Part shown: one piece after another, positions 18,439-27,490 of the stretch | How the letters are laid out: each line of letters starts with the position of its first letter | Position numbering within the stretch: the first letter of the stretch is position 1 | NCBI RefSeq assembly: GCF_000365425.1 | Contig: NZ_AQOV01000002.1 | Span: 1,178,001-1,242,000, forward strand | Reading direction: 5' to 3' | Origin: Methylomonas sp. MK1 | GTDB taxonomy: Bacteria; Pseudomonadota; Gammaproteobacteria; Methylococcales; Methylomonadaceae | Length of the DNA stretch: 64,000 nt | Notes under the pieces: model-generated | The model's database searches: none | Told to the model about the DNA's origin: nothing | Seen by the model: the letters and a program-made list of their open reading frames with translations, nothing else | Program-made: the position numbers and the translations under genes

Positions 18439-19644
18439 TCAAGCTGCCAAGAAAGGTAAAATGCGCGTCGCCCACCAATCTATGCTCTCCAGATAGATGT
18501 TGGCGATACGCTCGGGATTTATATCACGAAAGGTGCTAAGGCCCGGCTCCCAGCGCTCGTAGGCGATGCAGAATTGTAACGCTTCGCCGGCGTTGCCGCG
18601 ATATTTCAAAATGGCATCGTCGACATCTTCCGCCAGCGGCAATTGTTCCAATACTTTGGTCGCCGGCATATCCAGCAGGCTGTCCAAACCCGACAGCATT
18701 CCGATTAAAAAATAATGCTCCTGATCGTCTTTAAGTTCTCGTGCTATCAATTCGCACATTTTGGCGCGGATCAGCACGTTTTGCAGCACCGAGGACGGTT
18801 TGCCGGACATAGACGATAAGGCCAGAATATTGACCCAGCGTTTGATCTCGACCAGCCCCAGGCAGGCAATGGCATGCTGAATGGATTCTATTTTTTGCGG
18901 GAGGCTAAAAAATGCGGAATTTAAATAATGCAGCAACTTAAAACTCATCCCGACGTCTTGCGAGATAATCTTGCCGATTTCCGCAAAGCTGGCATCCGCC
19001 TTGTTCACGGTGGATAGTAATTGGATGGCGGCGGTCTGGCTGACGCCTAGCCGCTTGCCCTCAACGATATTGGGTTTGCTGAAGAAAAACCCTTGAAACA
19101 GCTCGCAGCCCCATTCTCTCAAGGTTTCAAATTCCTGATGTGTTTCGACTTTTTCCGCCAGCAATTTGAGTTTATAGGGTTTTAGCTGTTCAATCAGTTG
19201 CCGGGTGCCTTCCAGGCCGTCGGCCATCACATCCAGCTTGATTATGTCGGCAAACTCCAGCAAAGGCAGCCACTCCGGTGACAAGACGAAGTCGTCCAGC
19301 GCGATGGTATAGCCCAGTTGCGATAATTCTTTCAGGTTGGCGACGATGTTGTCATCGATAGCCACGCTTTCCAGTACTTCAATGACGATGCGCTCTTTGG
19401 GCAAATGCAGCGGCGTTTTGTCGAGTATGTTTTGCGTGGTGAAATTAATGAAGGCTTTGTGCGGGCCGACCAGTTCGTTCAGGCCGATTTCCAACAGCGT
19501 ATCGGTGATGACTTGATTAGTGGCGTTGGCGGCACCATCTTTCAAACTGAGATCGAAATCCTTGCCTCTGAATAAAATCTCGTAGGCGAAAGTGTCCAGA
19601 TGGCGGTCCAGGATTTGCTGTCTGCCAATCAGAAAATCTGTCAT
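18439..19644 (-). CDS. EAL-HDOD (YuxH-type) signalling protein
   Basis: A 401-residue protein with an N-terminal EAL-like domain (residues about 1-190) and a C-terminal HDOD domain (about 200-380; VGMSFKLLHYLNSAFFSLPQKIESI). The EAL motif itself reads YEILFRGKD, while later blocks are partly retained (INFTTQN, IEVLESV, LDDFVL, KLDVMA, AEKVE in place of AEGVE). Members of this fused group are often c-di-GMP-binding or inactive proteins. It is divergent from the CopZ-like gene. Catalysis cannot be decided by eye. Confidence 0.88.
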   Translation of the reverse strand: MTDFLIGRQQILDRHLDTFAYEILFRGKDFDLSLKDGAANATNQVITDTLLEIGLNELVGPHKAFINFTTQNILDKTPLHLPKERIVIEVLESVAIDDNIVANLKELSQLGYTIALDDFVLSPEWLPLLEFADIIKLDVMADGLEGTRQLIEQLKPYKLKLLAEKVETHQEFETLREWGCELFQGFFFSKPNIVEGKRLGVSQTAAIQLLSTVNKADASFAEIGKIISQDVGMSFKLLHYLNSAFFSLPQKIESIQHAIACLGLVEIKRWVNILALSSMSGKPSSVLQNVLIRAKMCELIARELKDDQEHYFLIGMLSGLDSLLDMPATKVLEQLPLAEDVDDAILKYRGNAGEALQFCIAYERWEPGLSTFRDINPERIANIYLESIDWWATRILPFLAA

Positions 19645-19764
19645 TTATTTACGGGCTCCCGATCATTGCACTATCATGAGAATAGGTCGCGCCTTATACC
19701 ATGTTCAAATAGTTTAAGTCGAGAATGGCCGGCCAGTCTCAATTTCAATCATATGGAGATTTAT

Positions 19765-19974
19765 ATGTCCGAATCAGCGTCATTGACAGTAAGCGGTATG
19801 AAATGCGGCGGTTGCGAGAGCAGTATCGTCAGTAAAGTGTCGGCCATCGCCGGTGTGGTAACGGTGCAGGCTTCGCACAAAGACAAGCGGGTTGAAGTCG
19901 AATTTGATCCGGCCCAAACCGACTTAGATGAAATCGAAGACGTTATCACCGACGCCGGTTTCAAGGTCGAATAA
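19765..19974 (+). CDS. CopZ-like heavy-metal-associated (HMA) protein
   Basis: A 69-residue copper chaperone-like protein. It has the metal-binding loop GMKCGGCES (the two Cys of MxCxxC) and ends KVEVEFDPAQ-like ferredoxin-fold strands. The ATG at 19765 is preferred to an upstream frame that overlaps the EAL-HDOD gene and has no HMA homology; a GGAG precedes it. It stands 66 bases before copA. Copper or silver delivery to CopA is inferred from family and context. Confidence 0.87.
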   Translation: MSESASLTVSGMKCGGCESSIVSKVSAIAGVVTVQASHKDKRVEVEFDPAQTDLDEIEDVITDAGFKVE

Positions 19975-20040
19975 AGCCCGCATCGGCGGTCGTCCGCTTT
20001 TGGGCGCAGATCAAAACGGTATTTCTCGGGAATCCTCATT

Positions 20041-22287
20041 ATGACTTTAGAGCAATCGACTAATCAGCAACAGGAAATACGCCTTTCCATACTCGGCATG
20101 CGTTGCGCCGGTTGCGTCAGCGCGGTGGAAACAGCCTTGCAATCGGTACCTGGGGTCGAGTCCGTTGCCGTTAATTTTGCCGATCATTCCGCCACTGTCG
20201 GCGGCAATCCGGACCATCAAGCCATGAAGCAGGCCTTGAAATCCGCCGGCTACGATGCGGCGGTGATGGAAGGGTTGGAAGACCCGAGCGAAGAGGAAAA
20301 GCAGGAAGAAGAGCGTTATCGCGATTTGCTGCGCAAGGCAGGCGTGGCCGGTGTATTGGGCCTGCCCTTAATGGCGGGCGCGCATCTGGACTTGTTTCCG
20401 GCGATGGGTAGTGCCGCCGGCACGGTGTTTTGGTCCGAAGTGGCCTTGCTGACGCTGGCGGTGATGTTTTATTCCGGCGGGCATTTTTTTCATAGCGCGC
20501 TTAAATTGCTGCTGGTCAAGCAGGCCAATATGGATACCTTGATCGCGCTGGGTACAGGCTCGGCGTGGTTGTATTCTTGTATTGTCATCGATTATTCCAG
20601 TCAATTGCCTTCGCTTTCCGCTCATGCTTACTTCGAGGCCTCGGCGGTGATCTTGGCGTTCATCAATCTGGGCAGTGCGCTGGAAACTCGGGCGCGGGGT
20701 AAAACCTCGGCGGCGATACGCGCGCTGATCGGTTTGCAACCCCGTACCGCTCGGGTGGTGCGAGAGGGACAAGAGATCGATATTCCTATTGAGCAAGTCG
20801 GTCTGGGTGAAACTTTGCGGGTTAGACCCGGTGAAAAAATCGCCGTGGACGGCGTGGTACTCGAAGGCCACTCGACTATCGACGAATCCATGCTGACCGG
20901 CGAATCGATGCCGGTTGAGAAAGTTGAAGGCGCTAGTGTCGCCGCCGGCACCATCAATCAGCAAGGCAGTTTTTTATTTAGCGCGACCCGCATTGGCCGC
21001 GATACCGCTTTGGCGCAGATTATTCAAAGCGTACGGCAGGCACAAAACAGCAAGCCGGCGATTGCCAAACTGGCCGACAAGATTTCCGCCGTGTTTGTGC
21101 CGACAGTCGTGATTATCTCAGTACTGACCTTTTTAATTTGGTTAAGCTTTGGTCCCGACCCGGCCATGGGTTATGCGTTTGTGACATCGATGACGGTGTT
21201 GGTAATTGCTTGTCCGTGCGCGCTGGGTTTGGCGACGCCGATTTCGGTGATGGTCGCGGTGGGCCGCGCCGCGCAAATGGGCATATTGATCCGTAAGGGC
21301 GAAGCCTTGCAAAGCGCCGGCAAACTGACTTGTCTGATTTTGGATAAGACCGGCACCGTAACCGCCGGTAAGCCCAGTCTGGCAGAGGTGATGGCTTTTG
21401 GCGATTACGACGAAGCCCGGGTGTTGCAGTATGCCGCCAGTCTGGAATCGGGCTCCGAACATCCCTTGGCCGCGGCGATACTGACGGCAGCGGAGCAAAA
21501 ACAGTTAACGCTGGACAGGGTCAGAAAGTTCCAGGCGGTGGCCGGTCACGGTATCGTCGGGCGCATTGCCGACCAGCAATGTTTGTTCGGCAATTCTGCA
21601 TTGCTGGCGGAATACGGCATCGACGAGAGCAGTCATCGCGACAAAATGGCCGAACTGGCAGGAAAAGGCCAGACGCCAATGTTCTTGGCAGTGGAAAACG
21701 CGGTGGTTGGTATTGTATCGGTGGCCGACCCGATTAAAGCCGATTCTGCCGCAGCGGTGCAGCAATTGCGGCAGCGCGGTATACGCGTACTGATGGTGAC
21801 AGGCGATAACGAAATCACGGCGCGAGCTATCGCCGCGCAGGCCGGTATCAGCGAAGTCCGTGCGCAAGTGTTGCCGCAAGATAAAGCCGCTGTGGTCAAG
21901 GCCCTACAACAGCAAGGCGAAATTGTCGGTATGGTCGGCGACGGTATCAACGATGCGCCAGCTCTGGCGCAAGCCGATGTCGGTTTTGCCATCGGTACTG
22001 GCACCGATGTGGCTATCGAAAGTGCCGATATTGTGTTGCTGCAAGGTTCTTTATTAAAGGTCTCCGAGGCGATGGCGCTTTCGAAGTTGACGGTTGCCAA
22101 CATCAAACAAAACCTGTTGGGCGCGTTTTTCTACAACACCATCGGCATTCCGGTGGCGGCGGGTTTGCTGTATCCGCTGTTCGGCATACTGCTGAACCCG
22201 ATGATTGCCGGTGCGGCTATGGCTATGTCGTCGGTAACGGTAGTCAGCAACGCCAACCGTTTGCGTTGGATTAAACTGGATATTTGA
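20041..22287 (+). CDS. copA: Copper-exporting P1B-type ATPase
   Basis: A 748-residue P-type ATPase that exports Cu(I) using ATP. The N-terminal HMA domain has GMRCAGC (near residue 20). There are eight membrane spans, the phosphatase loop (TGES), the CPC metal-binding motif in [12 protein letters not shown] (near residue 390), the phosphorylated Asp in DKTGTVT, and HP in GSEHPLAAA, plus [12 protein letters not shown]. Only one HMA domain is present. Together with the CopZ-like gene upstream it makes a two-gene copper operon, fitting for an organism with a high copper need. Confidence 0.95.
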   Translation: MTLEQSTNQQQEIRLSILGMRCAGCVSAVETALQSVPGVESVAVNFADHSATVGGNPDHQAMKQALKSAGYDAAVMEGLEDPSEEEKQEEERYRDLLRKAGVAGVLGLPLMAGAHLDLFPAMGSAAGTVFWSEVALLTLAVMFYSGGHFFHSALKLLLVKQANMDTLIALGTGSAWLYSCIVIDYSSQLPSLSAHAYFEASAVILAFINLGSALETRARGKTSAAIRALIGLQPRTARVVREGQEIDIPIEQVGLGETLRVRPGEKIAVDGVVLEGHSTIDESMLTGESMPVEKVEGASVAAGTINQQGSFLFSATRIGRDTALAQIIQSVRQAQNSKPAIAKLADKISAVFVPTVVIISVLTFLIWLSFGPDPAMGYAFVTSMTVLVIACPCALGLATPISVMVAVGRAAQMGILIRKGEALQSAGKLTCLILDKTGTVTAGKPSLAEVMAFGDYDEARVLQYAASLESGSEHPLAAAILTAAEQKQLTLDRVRKFQAVAGHGIVGRIADQQCLFGNSALLAEYGIDESSHRDKMAELAGKGQTPMFLAVENAVVGIVSVADPIKADSAAAVQQLRQRGIRVLMVTGDNEITARAIAAQAGISEVRAQVLPQDKAAVVKALQQQGEIVGMVGDGINDAPALAQADVGFAIGTGTDVAIESADIVLLQGSLLKVSEAMALSKLTVANIKQNLLGAFFYNTIGIPVAAGLLYPLFGILLNPMIAGAAMAMSSVTVVSNANRLRWIKLDI

Positions 22288-22300
22288 GCAGGCGTAAAAA

Positions 22301-22858
22301 ATGAATAGCGTACCTAAATCCTCTACGCATCCATTCAGCGTCGCCGACTATCTGGGTTGGCCGGACGACGAGCGCTGGGAGTTAATCGACGGCGTTCCTT
22401 ACAACATGAGTCCGGCGCCGAGTATCAAGCATCAAAATGTGGTGATAACGATTGCCGCAAAGTTAATAGCCGCATTGAAAGGTAAGCCTTGCAAACCGTT
22501 CATAGCACCTGTAGACGTCATTCTCTCCGAGCATGACGTCGTGCAACCGGATTTGTTAGTGGTCTGCAACCCGGAAAATATCGGCGAAAAAGCCATACAC
22601 GGTGCCCCGGATTTAGTGGTGGAGGTATTGTCCCCAAGCACCGCGCTGAAAGATATGCGTGAAAAAAAAGCGCTCTACGAACGTGCCGGCGTGAGGGAAT
22701 ATGTGGTGATCGATCCTTTGGAAAATTACGTGCAACGTTTTTTTCTGGGCGCGGACGGCCGCCATGCCAATGCCGACGTATTCGGTGTCGACGAAGATTT
22801 GCCCCTTTTGAGCTTGCCTGAGTTGATTCTGCCCTTGGCGGAGGTATTTGAGTTGTAA
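22301..22858 (+). CDS. Uma2-family (DUF820) endonuclease-like protein
   Basis: A 185-residue protein of the Uma2 family (PD-(D/E)xK nuclease fold). Evidence: YLGWPDDERWELIDGVPYNMSPAPS at the start, VQPDLLVVCNPENIG (acidic residue of the core), LVVEVLSPSTALKDMREKKALYERAGVREYVVIDP. This family is common in cyanobacteria and planctomycetes and often spreads in copies. The target is unknown. It begins 13 bases after the copA stop, but no metal role is suggested by sequence. Confidence 0.85.
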   Translation: MNSVPKSSTHPFSVADYLGWPDDERWELIDGVPYNMSPAPSIKHQNVVITIAAKLIAALKGKPCKPFIAPVDVILSEHDVVQPDLLVVCNPENIGEKAIHGAPDLVVEVLSPSTALKDMREKKALYERAGVREYVVIDPLENYVQRFFLGADGRHANADVFGVDEDLPLLSLPELILPLAEVFEL

Positions 22859-22861
22859 CGA

Positions 22862-22897
22862 CGCGCTATTGGCTTCGACGCCGAAGCGAATAGCGCG
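22862..22897. terminator. Bidirectional hairpin between convergent genes
   Basis: A long imperfect inverted repeat (CGCGCTATT at 22862-22870 with AATAGCGCG at 22889-22897, inner GCTTCG/CGAAGC pair) fills the 48 bases between the Uma2 gene and the convergent chemotaxis gene. It lacks a T-run, so intrinsic termination is likely but weakly supported. Confidence 0.55.
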
Positions 22898-22906
22898 TTG
22901 GGCTGT

Positions 22907-24523
22907 TTACAGCTTGAACTGTGAAATCGTGGTATGCAAATTACCGGCGATTTTTTGCAAATGATGGGCTTCTTGCGCGGTTTGCTCCGCGTCCCTTGAG
23001 TTGTTGATGGTGACGTCATTAATCGAGTTAATGTTTTGATTAATGTGCTCGACCACAATTTTTTGTTCTTTCACCGCGTCGGAAATATGCGTATTCATCG
23101 TGGAAATTTGCGCCACCATGCTTGAGATGTTATCCAGCAACTCGCCGGTACTTTCGATCACTTCAACGGTTTCTTTAGCCTGATTCCGGCTTTCCGACAT
23201 GGCTTTTACCGCTTCCCGTGAGCCTTGCTGCAAGCGTTCTATCATCGCTTGAATTTCATGCGTGGAGTCCTGGGTCCGGCTGGCCAGCGTGCGCACTTCG
23301 TCCGCCACTACCGCAAAGCCGCGACCTTGTTCGCCGGCTCTGGCAGCCTCAATGGCGGCATTTAGCGCCAATAAATTGGTCTGGTCGGCGATGCTCTGAA
23401 TCACATCCAGCACTGAGCTGACATTCACGCAATTTTGTTCGACATTACCGATCACCGTACTGGCCCTGTCGATATTGTTCGACAGCGCGTGAATGGATTG
23501 CACGGTATTGGTTACCACCGCCTTGCCGTTGTTGGCGGCGACGCTGCTTCTCTGCGCAGTTTGTGCGGCGTTGGCGGTGTTGTTAGACACTTCTGTGACT
23601 GTGGCGGACAATTCCGTCACTGTTGCCGCGACCTGGTCGGTACCCATTTGCTGTTTCAGAATATCCTCTTGCACCCGCTCGGACATTTGGCTCAAGCGGT
23701 TCGAAGCGGTGTTTAACTGATCGGACTCCATCGCCACTTGCCGCATCAAACTGTGTAACACGCTTAAAAATTCGTTGAACTGGGTGACGATAATGCCGAC
23801 TTCGTCGCTGCCTTCGTGCGGAATGCGTCGGGTCAAATCGCCGCCGCCTTGTCTTAGCAGATATAACGATTTTTGTAGGGCGGTCAATGGCGGCTCTATT
23901 TTGAAATAAAGCATGCTTAAACAGACCATCACGAACAATAGCAACACGATGGAAAAAGCAATTCTCGATAGGCTGTAATCGTGCAAAGAAGAACTTAATT
24001 GCTCTTTGGCTAGGGTCAGTTCCCGGTCAAGTTGCTCGGTAGTCCTGTTTAATTCGCCGGTTAGGCGGACAGCTGTATCGTCAAGCCCCGTGTTCGGTGC
24101 TTTCATGGTTGCCGTGCCGGCCTCGTTGCCCAGATTGATATAGTCCCAGCCCATTTTTACGCCGGCATCATGCATGTCCTGGATTTGCTGTCTTAAGCTT
24201 GCCAGTTGCGTTTGCAAACTGGGGTAAGACTGTGCCGCCTTGTCGATATTCTCGAATGCCGCGTCCAAATTTTGCTTGGCTTCCGCAAATCCGCCATCAC
24301 TGTGCGTGGCGCCGACGTCGGTAAGAAATTGCTGAATCTGCACAACATGAAAACGCACATGAGACAAATAGTCCGAGGTGTTTTGTTTTTGAGTCGCTGC
24401 CTGCAAGTTTTCGTCTATGGATTGAAAAGCGTGCCATAGCGAAAAAACAAACAGTAGATTGGCAAAAGCCAAGGCTGATGCAATTAAGATCAGTGAAGAT
24501 TTGATCGAGGTATTTTTAAACAT
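22907..24523 (-). CDS. Methyl-accepting chemotaxis protein
   Basis: A 538-residue receptor with two membrane spans (about 8-32 and 185-208), a periplasmic helical sensor domain, a HAMP domain and a long signalling domain. The hairpin tip is [41 protein letters not shown], split here as [18 protein letters not shown] then [19 protein letters not shown]. It would signal through CheA/CheW, none of which is in this window. The ATG at 24523 is preferred over TTG at 24538. It ends the operon of barrel, cytochrome and HAMP protein, so it may read a signal linked to them. Confidence 0.95.
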   Translation of the reverse strand: MFKNTSIKSSLILIASALAFANLLFVFSLWHAFQSIDENLQAATQKQNTSDYLSHVRFHVVQIQQFLTDVGATHSDGGFAEAKQNLDAAFENIDKAAQSYPSLQTQLASLRQQIQDMHDAGVKMGWDYINLGNEAGTATMKAPNTGLDDTAVRLTGELNRTTEQLDRELTLAKEQLSSSLHDYSLSRIAFSIVLLLFVMVCLSMLYFKIEPPLTALQKSLYLLRQGGGDLTRRIPHEGSDEVGIIVTQFNEFLSVLHSLMRQVAMESDQLNTASNRLSQMSERVQEDILKQQMGTDQVAATVTELSATVTEVSNNTANAAQTAQRSSVAANNGKAVVTNTVQSIHALSNNIDRASTVIGNVEQNCVNVSSVLDVIQSIADQTNLLALNAAIEAARAGEQGRGFAVVADEVRTLASRTQDSTHEIQAMIERLQQGSREAVKAMSESRNQAKETVEVIESTGELLDNISSMVAQISTMNTHISDAVKEQKIVVEHINQNINSINDVTINNSRDAEQTAQEAHHLQKIAGNLHTTISQFKL

Positions 24524-24538
24524 GGGATTTGATGACAA

Positions 24539-25120
24539 TTATTTTTCTAGTTTCTCTAAATCAGTCACCAACGCCGCCATTGCCGCGACGGCATGGTGTT
24601 GGGCTTCTGATAGTGCGTCGCCGTTGTTTAAGGCGTACAAGCCGATTTGCCGGTTGAGTTCGGCAATTAAGCGCGTGCGATGGTCCCGGCGGCTGCGGAG
24701 CTTGGCAACCATATTCGAGAACGATAGCGCCAAATCTTGTAGCTGATCGTGTTCCCGCAAGTGCGTGACAGTATCGAGTTTGCCGTCGCCGACCTCTTGG
24801 CACAGGGTTTCGAAGCGGTATAAAGGGCCGGCGATTTTGTGCGAGGCGTACAGAACGGTGCTCACCGCAATGCCGCCGGCAACCAAAATGGCTACCAAGT
24901 TGCCGATTAAAATCGATACGCCCAGTCGTTCCGCGGCGTTGACGATATTGGCATGCGCCGATTGGGATTGAGCTTGCAGATCGCCGCCGGTCATCCAATA
25001 AATCAGGAGTGCCGAACACAATCCGGCGAGCAATATCAGCGCAAAAGCGCCGAGGATGAAACGGCCTTGGAAGTCCTTTTTTATAAAAATTTGGCGGCGT
25101 TTGGTAACGGTATTGTTCAT
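24539..25120 (-). CDS. Membrane protein with a HAMP-like domain, no output domain
   Basis: A 193-residue protein with two membrane spans (about 20-42 and 70-92), a short 27-residue periplasmic loop between them, and a cytoplasmic part starting KIAGPLYRFETLCQEVGDGKLDTVTHL, a HAMP-like parallel helix pattern. It ends with a helical tail and has no kinase, cyclase or receptor signalling domain. Its short external loop is unlike a classical ligand-binding sensor. Located between a tetraheme cytochrome and the chemotaxis receptor, it could link a redox partner to the receptor, but this is inference. Confidence 0.75.
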   Translation of the reverse strand: MNNTVTKRRQIFIKKDFQGRFILGAFALILLAGLCSALLIYWMTGGDLQAQSQSAHANIVNAAERLGVSILIGNLVAILVAGGIAVSTVLYASHKIAGPLYRFETLCQEVGDGKLDTVTHLREHDQLQDLALSFSNMVAKLRSRRDHRTRLIAELNRQIGLYALNNGDALSEAQHHAVAAMAALVTDLEKLEK

Positions 25121-25131
25121 TTTCAGGAACC

Positions 25132-25638
25132 TTAGTTGACGTTATGACAAGTTAAACAGAGCTCGCCGTCGCTGTTGTTACGGCGTAGTAAAAAGCTTTT
25201 TTTCAGCCTTTCGGCATTCATTAGTTTATCCATGAAGCTGTGGCTGGCTTGCGGCCGGTCGCTATCTAGTTTGCCGTGTGTGTAGTGACAGGTCAGACAG
25301 GTAATGTCGTTTTCCTCGTTAAGCGGCAAGTCGGCGGGTACCGGAAAGTCGATATTCAGGCCTACTTTGTGGCCTTGGTTGGGATTATGGCACGAGGAAC
25401 ACATGGCCACGCCGTCCTTGCTAAAGGTGGCTTGATCGGCTGTTATATTTTTGCTGTTGAAAATGCCGTCATCTTTTAGCTCCGGTGTCGCGGTATGGCA
25501 ATTACTACACCCCGCTTGCGGCGATTGCTTGGAAATAAGGTGCGGATTGTCGTCGGCGGTATGCGCACCGCTGACGAACAACAGCAAAAGTGCGCCGGTG
25601 CCGCCGGCCAATAAGCATTTGTATAGGAGCTTGTTCAT
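25132..25638 (-). CDS. Tetraheme c-type cytochrome, exported
   Basis: A 168-residue protein with a signal peptide (MNKLLYKCLLAGGTGALLLLF...) and four CxxCH haem sites at about residues 44 (CSNCH), 80 (CSSCH), 114 (CLTCH) and 161 (CLTCH). Non-haem His (HLISK, HKVGL, HGKLD, HSFMD) are available as axial ligands. It belongs to the doubled-CxxCH/cytochrome c3-like group. It starts two bases after the stop of the outer-membrane barrel gene and precedes the HAMP gene by 11 bases, so the four genes form one operon. Confidence 0.92.
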   Translation of the reverse strand: MNKLLYKCLLAGGTGALLLLFVSGAHTADDNPHLISKQSPQAGCSNCHTATPELKDDGIFNSKNITADQATFSKDGVAMCSSCHNPNQGHKVGLNIDFPVPADLPLNEENDITCLTCHYTHGKLDSDRPQASHSFMDKLMNAERLKKSFLLRRNNSDGELCLTCHNVN

Positions 25639-25640
25639 GA

Positions 25641-27119
25641 TTAAAAAGACATGACGATTTGGGCTATGCCCAGTTTTCTGTCGAAATAACGCTCGGCTGT
25701 TTCCGTGCCCAGCGAATCGTTGTATTCAAATTTGACCCGCAAATGATCGCTAAATTTATAGTTAAAGCCCAGGCTAAGCATGGAGATGTCGTTGATCGCC
25801 ACGGTGCTGCCGTCGAAGTCCAGGCCAAGGTCTTGTGAAGGTTGCCAGCGGCTGTAGCGGGCGAACGCCACGATGGGCTGTTTGCTCAGGCTTTCCAAAT
25901 CCAGGGTCAGCGTGGAGTGATAGCCCAATTGGTGGCCCTTGCCGAACGGGCTGGTGTTTGGATCGGGGATGATGATCGGCAATGGATTGCCGTCCGCATC
26001 TTGTTCCAAAAATACCTGTTGATGCGCATTCAGCAGCATGAATTCGTTTTGTAAACGCCACATGCCGTAGCCGATACTCAGGTCCGCGCCGTAAACGGTA
26101 TTGCGGATCCGGTTTTCGCCATCGAACTCGCTGAGGTGGGAAACACCGATTTCAATGCCTTCAGGATTGGCATTGTGGATCTTGTAGGTGTTTTGCCCCA
26201 AAGCCAGACCCACCCGGCCGCCGACGGTATGGCCGTCGTTGGCATACAGCGCGTCGGTCCAGAACACCGAATAGTTGAACATATCCCAGGCGCCGTAGGA
26301 ACGAATACCGTCGGCATTGTAACCGCCCAATTGCATGCGAGAGGTGGTCAACGGCGCGGTAATAGTGATGCGGTCCTTGTTGGCGAAATTTTGGTAGTCG
26401 TTACCGAACGGTAAGTCGAAACGGCCGGCCTGGATGTGAAAACCCTTGTTATTGAAAATCCGGCCACGCGGCGGAATACGATCATTGAACGAATGATAGT
26501 CGACCAGCGCGACGGCGATGCCGGCCATCGTGCTGCCGCCACTTAGCGCGCCGGGGCCGCTATTACCGCAGAATATCGCGCCGGGCGCGCCATAGTCGGC
26601 GTTGGATGAATTGCCGCACAGTACTAACGCCGAGCTGGCACCAAAGTGGTCGTCATGCACATAGTCGAGATCCAATTCCACCGAGCCGACACTGAAGGTT
26701 TGGTCGGTGGAGTTGCCGGTTTTGGCGTTGATGTCGAAAAAGCCGCTCATTTGCAGGCCGTTGGCTTCGGCAGCTTCTTTCAAAGCAGCAATTTTTTTGT
26801 CCAGCGCTTTCAGTTTGGTATCCACTGTCGGCTCGGGCTTAGCATTGGCAGCGGTTTTTACCGGTGCCGGTGCTGGCGCCGGCGTCGGTTCGCCGGCCGG
26901 AGCTACTGTTGGGTTTGCCGACACCGCGACCGAATTGTTTCTTTCCTGCTCCAGTTGTTTGATGCGGGCTTCCAGCTGTTCGATTTTCTGGTCTTTTTCC
27001 TTCAGCACGCCTTGCACAATCTGTCGAATATGCTCGTCTTCCGCAGCGGTTGCATGCGCGTTGGCTTGGGCTGCCAGGCTGAGCAGGGCGATAGCTATTC
27101 GCTGGTTTTTTGAGTGCAT
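25641..27119 (-). CDS. Outer-membrane beta-barrel protein with N-terminal coiled coil
   Basis: A 492-residue protein: a signal peptide (from MHSKNQRIAIALLSLAAQANA), a coiled coil (EKDQKIEQLEARIKQLEQE), a Pro/Ala/Thr-rich linker (about residues 65-90), a second helix (LKALDKKIAALKEAAEA), then a barrel of alternating strands with the final strand ending in F (IAQIVMSF). A GRFDLPFGNDYQNF segment resembles LbtU-type porins, a Legionella siderophore receptor family, but I cannot prove this. The ATG at 27119 is preferred over one 20 residues upstream. It leads the operon with the tetraheme cytochrome. Confidence 0.8.
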   Translation of the reverse strand: MHSKNQRIAIALLSLAAQANAHATAAEDEHIRQIVQGVLKEKDQKIEQLEARIKQLEQERNNSVAVSANPTVAPAGEPTPAPAPAPVKTAANAKPEPTVDTKLKALDKKIAALKEAAEANGLQMSGFFDINAKTGNSTDQTFSVGSVELDLDYVHDDHFGASSALVLCGNSSNADYGAPGAIFCGNSGPGALSGGSTMAGIAVALVDYHSFNDRIPPRGRIFNNKGFHIQAGRFDLPFGNDYQNFANKDRITITAPLTTSRMQLGGYNADGIRSYGAWDMFNYSVFWTDALYANDGHTVGGRVGLALGQNTYKIHNANPEGIEIGVSHLSEFDGENRIRNTVYGADLSIGYGMWRLQNEFMLLNAHQQVFLEQDADGNPLPIIIPDPNTSPFGKGHQLGYHSTLTLDLESLSKQPIVAFARYSRWQPSQDLGLDFDGSTVAINDISMLSLGFNYKFSDHLRVKFEYNDSLGTETAERYFDRKLGIAQIVMSF

Positions 27120-27215
27120 ATCTGTCTCTGAGTGTAAGCTTAGGACTACGTTTGTTTCAGAATCGTCGTAATGAGGCAAGGTTAGTTGCTTTTGTCGGCA
27201 TTACAAGTTGGTGCA

Positions 27216-27243
27216 TAGGGCTGGGTTTATTCACCCAGCCCTA
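27216..27243. repeat. Perfect 11-bp hairpin upstream of the barrel gene
   Basis: Arms TAGGGCTGGGT (27216-27226) and ACCCAGCCCTA (27233-27243) with a 6-base loop. It lies in the 371-base gap between the divergent barrel gene and gnnA. It has no T-run, so it is more a structured or dispersed element than a terminator. Confidence 0.5.
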
Positions 27244-27263
27244 TTTATCCCTGGTGCCCCGTT

Positions 27264-27313
27264 CGGGCTGAGCTCGTCGAAGCCTCTTATGGTTGGCCTT
27301 TCGATAGACTCAG
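27264..27313. repeat. Imperfect inverted repeat of the TTCGAxxxxCTCAG type
   Basis: Left arm around CTGAGCTCGTCGAAGCC (27268-27284) and right arm GGCCTTTCGATAGACTCAG (27295-27313) can pair with a few mismatches. Such pairs are widespread short intergenic repeats in proteobacteria. No gene is affected. Confidence 0.5.
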
Positions 27314-27338
27314 TACCCGCAAGGGCATAAAGGCGAAT

Positions 27339-27362
27339 GGTATTTAAGGGCCGGGTTAATAA
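27339..27362 (+). repeat. 24-bp direct repeat, copy A
   Basis: A 24-base sequence beginning GGTATTTAAGGGCCGGG that recurs, identical, at 43626-43649. Copy A sits in the promoter gap 128 bases before gnnA; copy B abuts a decayed chemotaxis gene. Confidence 0.75.
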
Positions 27363-27490
27363 TTCGCCGATCCGTTTCCGAATGACGGTGCGGCTTATTC
27401 AACACAGAATCTAATGTTACAATGAACGGTTTTATGCCCGGCGCGCGTCTGTCAAAGGCTGGGGAACCGCGAATCAAGCTTAGGTCGTTT

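Noticed and set aside
20368..20964. 198-codon antisense frame in copA
   Set aside because: Shadow of the GC-rich copA codons; copA has clear motifs in the other frame.
23435..23716. Plus-strand frames inside the chemotaxis gene
   Set aside because: Reverse complements of the conserved signalling domain; no independent signal.
27422..27490. Longer start of gnnA (23 extra residues)
   Set aside because: The extension has no nucleotide-binding pattern; the Rossmann motif begins right after the ATG at 27491.
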